Shown here in pieces: positions 14,774-19,044 of a stretch of DNA of 19,044 bases. The notes beneath the pieces are model-generated. The model was not told the origin of the DNA. It ran no database searches and was given only the letters and a program-made list of their open reading frames with translations. Position numbers and translations under genes: made by a program. The first letter of the stretch is position 1. Every line of letters starts with the position of its first letter. The DNA comes from Flavobacteriales bacterium UBA4474 (GTDB lineage Bacteria > Bacteroidota > Bacteroidia > Flavobacteriales_D > Sanyastnellaceae): assembly GCA_002389295.1 (NCBI GenBank), contig DGOE01000104.1, positions 7,112 through 26,155 on the forward strand, in the 5' to 3' direction.

Positions 14774-15520
14774 ATGGACAAACGCACCTTCCTCAAGGTC
14801 TCCAGCTTCGCTGGCGCCGGCATCATCGCCACTCCGCTCGTGTCTACACTCATCGGGTGCGGACAGACACCCGAAGCAGAAGGCCACACGGCCACACCTG
14901 TGCCCACCACATTTTCTCTTCCTGAGCTCGGTTTTGCCCATGACGCTCTGGAGCCCAGCATCGATGCCCAAACCATGCGCATCCACCACGGCAAACACCA
15001 CGCGGGGTATGTCCGCAAACTCAACGCCGCTTTGGAGGGCCACGCGCTGCAAGGACAACCCCTGGAAACCATTCTGGCACAGATTGGCAATGCAGACACG
15101 GGGTTGCGCAACAATGGTGGGGGGCATTTCAATCACGCCATGTTCTGGAAAATCCTGACGCCCGGCGGCGAAAAGGCACCCTCAGGATTGCTTGCTCAGC
15201 GTGTAGAAAAGGCCTTCGGCAACCAAGCAAACATGAATGCCGCCCTCACCCAAGCTGCGGGCAAGCGCTTCGGTTCTGGGTGGGCGTGGTTGGTTCAAGA
15301 CCACAACGATCCCGAGCGGCTTTTTGTCACCTCCACCGCCAATCAAGACAACCCCTTGATGACCAACATCACAGATGCCGCGTCACAAGGGCGGCCCATA
15401 CTCGGCATCGACGTTTGGGAGCACGCCTACTATCTGAACTACCAGAACAGGCGCGGGGATTATGTCTCGGCCTTGCTCGACCGCGTCAATTGGACTGCGG
15501 TGTCCGGCCTAATGGCGTAA
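14774..15520 (+). CDS. sodA: Exported Mn-type superoxide dismutase with lipoprotein-like signal
   Basis: A 248-residue protein converting superoxide to oxygen and hydrogen peroxide. The dismutase fold starts near residue 47 (FSLPELGFAHDALEPSIDAQTMRIHHGKHHAGYV). Metal ligands by alignment with E. coli SodA are H71, H121 (GGGHFNHAMFW), D213 and H217 (GIDVWEHAYY). GGGH at 115-118 together with Q191 (TANQDNPLM) is the manganese pattern; iron enzymes carry their Gln at the first site. The first 30 residues, MDKRTFLKVSSFAGAGIIATPLVSTLIGC, look like a Tat-type signal (KRTFLK) ending in a lipobox with Cys29. The enzyme is therefore probably exported folded and lipid-anchored in the periplasm. The ATG at 14774 is where this signal begins. 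The gene's 3' end overlaps the convergent lipoprotein gene by 35 bases. Confidence 0.92.
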   Translation: MDKRTFLKVSSFAGAGIIATPLVSTLIGCGQTPEAEGHTATPVPTTFSLPELGFAHDALEPSIDAQTMRIHHGKHHAGYVRKLNAALEGHALQGQPLETILAQIGNADTGLRNNGGGHFNHAMFWKILTPGGEKAPSGLLAQRVEKAFGNQANMNAALTQAAGKRFGSGWAWLVQDHNDPERLFVTSTANQDNPLMTNITDAASQGRPILGIDVWEHAYYLNYQNRRGDYVSALLDRVNWTAVSGLMA

Positions 15521-16046
15521 CGGTCCCCCCACGGGGCAGGGGCACCACCTCATCATTCGCCTCATACCATCCTCCTTTCAGCATTTCCTTAAACGCCTTG
15601 GCAGAGGGGCTTAATAGGTAATAACTGTATCCCGGGGTCCCATTTGACTTCCGCTCGGCGGGCGGCACGTCCAAGAGGATGCCCGCCTTCCGGATAAAGT
15701 CGTCGTCGTCGTCAAACCAACCGGTGCGCATGAAATCGCCTTCCCGTTTGATCACGACCACCTCCCATTGACCCGTCTTGACAACAGGCTGACTCATCAC
15801 CAAATGACCCGCCATCCGGCGCAGCAAAAAGTCCTCACCATTGACCATGACCTCCTCCCCCATGATGATGGTGTCCTTGCCGATTTGCCAACGGGTGTCG
15901 TCGTCTTCAATGACGCCGCGATAGGCTTTGGGAATATTCGGCAAATTGAACCGGGCAGGTGGCATGGGCTCCGAAAACTGCACTTTCGGATTGCATGAAA
16001 CCAAGGCCCCTGCAGCCAAAAAAAGTGCCCATCGCATCTGCTTCAT
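15486..16046 (-). CDS. Small putative lipoprotein of unknown function
   Basis: A 186-residue protein beginning MKQMRWALFLAAGALVSCNP, a lipoprotein signal with lipobox LVSC and Cys18. It is most likely anchored in the inner or outer membrane facing the periplasm. The ATG at 16046 lies five bases after the uppP stop; a TTG five codons earlier would overlap uppP. The rest is soluble and shows acidic runs (IEDDDTRW and a five-Asp run in GWFDDDDDFIRK). A central part, DTIIMGEEVMVNGEDFLLRR ... GQWEVVVIKREGDFMRTG, looks like a small beta-sandwich. No family was recognised. Tight spacing makes it the last gene of the ftsX-DUF3098-uppP operon. Its last 35 bases are antisense to the end of the sod gene. 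Confidence 0.75.
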   Translation of the reverse strand: MKQMRWALFLAAGALVSCNPKVQFSEPMPPARFNLPNIPKAYRGVIEDDDTRWQIGKDTIIMGEEVMVNGEDFLLRRMAGHLVMSQPVVKTGQWEVVVIKREGDFMRTGWFDDDDDFIRKAGILLDVPPAERKSNGTPGYSYYLLSPSAKAFKEMLKGGWYEANDEVVPLPRGGTVTPLGRTPQSN

Positions 16047-16051
16047 CTGTT

Positions 16052-16849
16052 TCAAGTCCAATCAAGAATGAGGGCCGTCAAGCCAGCCAATGCACAGTAA
16101 ACGGCAAAGCCGTTTAGTCCATTGCGTTTGACGAGGTCCATCATCTTTCGGCAAGCCCACCAACCACTAAAAAATGCGGCCAAAGCCGCCGCGAGAAGTG
16201 CAGGGGCAGACACCGCTGCGACCGATGCAGGGCCGGAAACGAGGTCCATAATTTCCAACGCCGTAGCCCCCAAGATGGGGGGCAGCACCATGAGAAAACT
16301 GAACCGTGCGGCCTCTGTACGGTCCACGCCCAGAAGCAAGGATGTAGAAATTGTCGCGCCGCTTCGGCTGATGCCGGGCAACACCGCCACAGCCTGGGCA
16401 CAACCAATAATGAGCACCTGGATTGCGCCCAGCTTACCCCCTGATCGACCACCACGTTGGGCCCAAAAAAGCAACCCGGCCGTCACCATCAAGGCCACAC
16501 CTACAGCGCCAATTTCCCCGTCCAACTTGGCTTCAATCTCATCCATGAACAACACATAGACGAAAGCCAGCGGCACCATCGACAACAAGATGCGCCCAGC
16601 AAATGACCGCGACTCCTTGCCTTTCTCACCGGGAGACGGCAACCCCACCAACAAAGCGCTGATGTCCTTTCTGAAAACAACCAATGTGCTCATGGCCGTG
16701 GCGCCATGCACCACAACGCTGAAGGCCAGGCCTGCCTCCTCCACCCCCAACAAAGCTTTGCCCAACTCAATGTGGCCTGAACTGCTGACGGGAAGGAATT
16801 CGGTCAAGCCCTGGACCACACCCAGGAGTATGGCCTCCCACAGTGCCAT
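16052..16849 (-). CDS. uppP: Undecaprenyl-diphosphate phosphatase UppP (BacA)
   Basis: A 265-residue polytopic inner-membrane protein that dephosphorylates undecaprenyl diphosphate so that the lipid carrier can be reused for peptidoglycan and surface glycans; this activity also gives bacitracin resistance. Both signature motifs are present: QGLTEFLPVSSSGH (13-26), with the catalytic Glu, and PGISRSGAT (158-166), with the catalytic Arg. About seven or eight hydrophobic segments are visible. Length matches the family (about 265-275). The start overlaps the stop of the DUF3098 gene by one base (TAATG), so translation is coupled. A supply of free carrier is relevant for the WecF-like glycosyltransferases earlier in the window, which probably work on the same lipid. 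Confidence 0.95.
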   Translation of the reverse strand: MALWEAILLGVVQGLTEFLPVSSSGHIELGKALLGVEEAGLAFSVVVHGATAMSTLVVFRKDISALLVGLPSPGEKGKESRSFAGRILLSMVPLAFVYVLFMDEIEAKLDGEIGAVGVALMVTAGLLFWAQRGGRSGGKLGAIQVLIIGCAQAVAVLPGISRSGATISTSLLLGVDRTEAARFSFLMVLPPILGATALEIMDLVSGPASVAAVSAPALLAAALAAFFSGWWACRKMMDLVKRNGLNGFAVYCALAGLTALILDWT

Positions 16850-17115
16850 TAGGAGGCCGCAGAGTCCGCTGGAAACCGCTTGAGAATGCTGTAAAAGATC
16901 ACGCCGTAACCCAACATGACCATCAGCGGCGCCAGGGTGATCCGCCGAAAACTGAAAATGGCCTCAGAGAACTCATTGGGGTCCTCTACGCCCCCGCCGC
17001 TCATCAACAAGTAACCCAGCACGAGCAATCCAATGCCGATCAGGAAAAAGAGATAGTTGCGTCGTTCAAAGGGAAACGCGTTGCGTCCTTCGTTCACATT
17101 GGAGGGCGTGCTCAT
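16849..17115 (-). CDS. DUF3098 family small membrane protein
   Basis: An 88-residue protein with two membrane helices (about 21-39 NYLFFLIGIGLLVLGYLLM and 59-77) joined by a short acidic loop GGGVEDPNEFSEAIFSFRR. The N-terminal FPFERRNYLFFLIGIGLLVLGY and the second-helix RITLAPLMVMLGYG are recognisable DUF3098 features. This family is largely confined to Bacteroidota and typically sits between ftsX and uppP, as here. Function is unknown; context suggests a part in cell division or envelope assembly. It starts 48 bases after ftsX and overlaps uppP by one base. Confidence 0.85.
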   Translation of the reverse strand: MSTPSNVNEGRNAFPFERRNYLFFLIGIGLLVLGYLLMSGGGVEDPNEFSEAIFSFRRITLAPLMVMLGYGVIFYSILKRFPADSAAS

Positions 17116-17163
17116 GTCTGCGAAAATAGGTCGTATCCCGCTGTAGCAGGACCGTTGCCTGCC

Positions 17164-18051
17164 TTAGACCAATCTATCCAACCTGGCACCGAAGTAGCGC
17201 CCCACTGCCCATCGCGCGCTCAACCCTGTCAACACCAAGCCCACCAAGAGCTGACTGGCCAATACAGCGCCCAACTGCTCGGCGCCCCAGGCGCCCAATG
17301 TCGCGGGGAGAAACGACTGAACCGCATTCAAGGCAAACACAACCAAGGCGTATGCCAGCAGCGCCCCGATGATGCCATACCCCATCGCCTCGGCAATGAA
17401 CGGCCGCCGGATTTTGTGAGGGGGCGCCCCAACCAGTTCCATGCTGCGGATCAAAAACCGGCGACCAAACACGCTCAACCGGACCACATTGGTGATTTGA
17501 GCGACCACAATCAGCATCAAAACAACCATCAGCATCAGCCCGGGATAGGTCCAGTCTTCAAACCCCTTCTCCAGCCGACCGAGCAACACCTCGGGGTATT
17601 CCACCCGCACGACGCCCTCCATGCCGGACCATTGATCGACCTGGTCCTCCAAACCACTCAAGCCTTCTCGCCCGATCCACTCGCGCTCCAAAGCCAATTC
17701 AATCACAGGCGGCAAAGGGGACTCACCGAGAAACTCCATGAAGGGTTCCCCCAGCTCTTTTTCCAATTCTTTTGACGCCAACACGGGGTCGAGATACACC
17801 GCGTCCACCACCGCGTTGTTGGCACGCATGGCATCCAGCCACGCTTGCACCGCAGCTTCGTTCTCTGGAACATCCTCAAGCACCACCTCGACACGCATGG
17901 AAGACATCCAGTCACGGCGCAACTCTTGCACCACCATCGCCCCCACCACCATGGCGCCCCATAGCGCAAGTGTCAGGGCCACACCTATGGATGTGGACAG
18001 TGCCGAAAAGTCATGGGCGCGGCTGCGGCTGGGACGCTTGGTTCGTTTCAT
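17164..18051 (-). CDS. ftsX: Cell division protein FtsX (ABC-type permease)
   Basis: A 295-residue inner-membrane protein that with the ATPase FtsE activates peptidoglycan hydrolases at the septum. Topology fits the family: a basic cytoplasmic N-terminus, TM1 around 20-42, an extracytoplasmic domain of about 120 residues (MRVEVVLEDVPENEAAVQAWL onward), then three helices at about 169-190, 222-243 and 258-279. The loop RRFLIRSMELVGAPPHKIRRPF (198-218) is the conserved cytoplasmic FtsX segment contacting FtsE. No ftsE is next to it, which is usual in Bacteroidota, where ftsE lies elsewhere. It is followed by DUF3098 and uppP on the same strand and preceded by a 124-base gap after the SlyD-like gene. 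Confidence 0.92.
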   Translation of the reverse strand: MKRTKRPSRSRAHDFSALSTSIGVALTLALWGAMVVGAMVVQELRRDWMSSMRVEVVLEDVPENEAAVQAWLDAMRANNAVVDAVYLDPVLASKELEKELGEPFMEFLGESPLPPVIELALEREWIGREGLSGLEDQVDQWSGMEGVVRVEYPEVLLGRLEKGFEDWTYPGLMLMVVLMLIVVAQITNVVRLSVFGRRFLIRSMELVGAPPHKIRRPFIAEAMGYGIIGALLAYALVVFALNAVQSFLPATLGAWGAEQLGAVLASQLLVGLVLTGLSARWAVGRYFGARLDRLV

Positions 18052-18070
18052 CTCTTTGTGATGCTCCGGT

Positions 18071-18097
18071 CGAATTTAATCTCCCCAAGACAGCAAA
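18071..18097 (-). promoter_or_regulatory. Possible promoter for ftsX
   Basis: On the minus strand TAAATTCG (18078-18071) matches the -7 consensus TAnnTTTG at five of its six fixed positions. A TTTG (18097-18094) lies 15 bases upstream, rather closer than the usual -33 spacing. Transcription would start a little before the ftsX ATG at 18051. Position in the 124-base gap between the SlyD-like gene and ftsX is sensible, but the match is imperfect. Confidence 0.25.
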
Positions 18098-18175
18098 GGG
18101 CCGCTTCGCCCAGATTGGACAACGGACTGCAATAAAACGCATGAAGTCCGGGCGTGATTGCTGCCATCCGAAAGG

Positions 18176-18613
18176 CTACTCGCGGCCCATGACCTGCACC
18201 GTAAAGTGCAAGTCCACACCGGCCAACGGGTGATTGAAGTCCACTTCCACTTCGGTGTCTCCGACGTGCACGACCACGCCGTGTACCTCTTCGCCATCCT
18301 CATCGTGCATGACCACAACCTCTCCTTCGGCCATGATGCTTTCATCCACGCCTTCGTCGTCTGCAAACTGGGCCTTGGGCAACACCGCAAATGCCCCCTC
18401 CATTTCCGGACCATACGCATCATCGCATGGAATCAACAACTCAAACCGGTCGCCCAAGCCTGCCGCAGCAACCGCAGTTTCCAACTCTTCCAAGACCTCT
18501 TCTGCATCCGCCGTGAACGCAAAAGGCTCCTCGGGAACGGTGGCTTCAATGATTTCTCCTTCTGGGCCGTCCGCCCTCAGGGTATAGTGGATGATGTGTT
18601 TCATTGGGGTCAT
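18176..18613 (-). CDS. SlyD-like FKBP peptidyl-prolyl isomerase / chaperone, divergent active site
   Basis: A 145-residue acidic cytosolic protein with SlyD order: first FKBP strands (HIIHYTLRADG), helix region, PCDDAYGPE (62-70; canonical PPEEAYG), an inserted flap domain (about 72-121: GAFAVLPKAQF ... VHGVVVHVGDTEVEVD), and the closing signature DFNHPLAGVDLHFTVQV (125-141). SlyD proteins isomerise proline peptide bonds and act as folding helpers; some bind nickel through a His-rich tail, which is absent here. Parts of the isomerase site look eroded: the usual FDSS is IIEAT and the IPGFE-type segment is VLEELE. It may therefore act mainly as a chaperone. The ATG at 18613 overlaps the stop of the preceding gene by ATGA; an ATG three codons later is also possible. 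Confidence 0.8.
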   Translation of the reverse strand: MTPMKHIIHYTLRADGPEGEIIEATVPEEPFAFTADAEEVLEELETAVAAAGLGDRFELLIPCDDAYGPEMEGAFAVLPKAQFADDEGVDESIMAEGEVVVMHDEDGEEVHGVVVHVGDTEVEVDFNHPLAGVDLHFTVQVMGRE

Positions 18614-19044
18614 TCAGGAAGGGGAGCAACAGACCGCACCATGGCCTCGAGCTCTCTCAGGTATTCTCTCTTTCCGAAGTAGGGTGCATACACGTAACCG
18701 TCAACCGTTACCAATTGACCTCGGCTTTGGTCCACCCAGGCAATGGACGTCCAAGGCCCGCCCATGAAATCGCCCTCCATGCGCCACAACCCGCGCATCG
18801 TCGACGCAAATCCTCCGCGAAAAGAGACCTCTTCATACAACGGCGGCAACCGGTATTCGGTGGTCATGTAACTGCCTTCAACATCGCTGGAGATCCGTGC
18901 CTTGAGCAGCGAATCTCGCCGGTGCAACATCGCGGCCATGGAAAAATCTTCCGGTCCGGCGTAAGGTTTTCTGTGCACCACCAAGCCCATTTGGACATCG
19001 TGATTTCTGCCGCCTTTCATGCGGGTCAATGACCGCTCAATCCA
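18610..19044 (-). CDS. C-terminal part of a DUF4837-like protein (5' end outside window)
   Basis: The frame is open to the window edge (reading W-I-E-R-S-L before the first possible start), so this is a fragment of about 144 residues. The ending ...DGYVYAPYFGKREYLRELEAMVRS, with preceding WTSIAWVDQSRGQLVTVDG, resembles the C-terminus of DUF4837 proteins, Bacteroidota lipoproteins of unknown function. This is recognised from memory of the pattern and not confirmed. The fragment has a MTTEYRLPPLYEEVSFRGGFASTMRGLWRMEG segment and no membrane helix. Its stop overlaps the start of the SlyD-like gene by four bases (ATGA), so the two are almost certainly cotranscribed. Confidence 0.6.
   Translation of the reverse strand, partial: WIERSLTRMKGGRNHDVQMGLVVHRKPYAGPEDFSMAAMLHRRDSLLKARISSDVEGSYMTTEYRLPPLYEEVSFRGGFASTMRGLWRMEGDFMGGPWTSIAWVDQSRGQLVTVDGYVYAPYFGKREYLRELEAMVRSVAPLPE

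Noticed and set aside
16843..17775. 310-codon plus-strand frame opposite DUF3098 and ftsX
   Set aside because: It is rich in His, Gln and Pro with no recognisable domain, and covers two genes with clear identity and conserved order on the other strand.
1..19044. CRISPR array, IS element or defence system
   Set aside because: No regularly spaced repeats, transposase, nuclease or toxin-antitoxin features were seen on either strand.

Overview
The window looks like chromosomal sequence from a GC-rich member of the Bacteroidota, probably near the Flavobacteriales. Four things point that way. There is a secreted protein with a C-terminal type IX secretion (T9SS) sorting domain. The gene block ftsX - DUF3098 - uppP is a typical Bacteroidota arrangement. 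The amidophosphoribosyltransferase is of the long form of about 630 residues found in this phylum. Few starts have Shine-Dalgarno sequences, and several candidate promoters resemble the Bacteroidota -7 element TAnnTTTG. No IS element, phage gene or CRISPR array was seen.

Left part (1-3731, plus strand): the 3' end of an RND efflux permease overlaps by ATGA a dihydroflavonol-reductase-like SDR, followed by a PurF-type amidophosphoribosyltransferase.

Middle part (3802-9889): a minus-strand T9SS cargo protein is divergent from a WecF-like (Glyco_transf_56) glycosyltransferase. A second, clearly homologous glycosyltransferase lies about 1.5 kb further on. Between the two, on the minus strand, is a compact rrf2 regulator - cysH (APS/PAPS reductase) pair, the sulfate assimilation part of the window. 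The second glycosyltransferase converges on a translationally coupled pair of left-handed beta-helix acyltransferases, one a small hexapeptide acetyltransferase and the other LpxD-like. The two glycosyltransferases and two acyltransferases plausibly form a small envelope-glycan locus that builds or decorates a lipid-linked amino sugar. This is the least conventional part of the window.

Right part (9890-19044): a tRNA-Leu(CAA) sits directly behind an orphan membrane sensor histidine kinase. A large AsmA-like protein with its own rho-independent terminator follows. An exported, probably lipid-anchored Mn-type superoxide dismutase is divergent from the AsmA gene. A tight minus-strand series then reads, in transcription order: DUF4837-like C-terminal fragment, SlyD-like FKBP, FtsX, DUF3098 protein, UppP (undecaprenyl-diphosphate phosphatase) and a small lipoprotein. 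This last block serves cell division and envelope precursor recycling.
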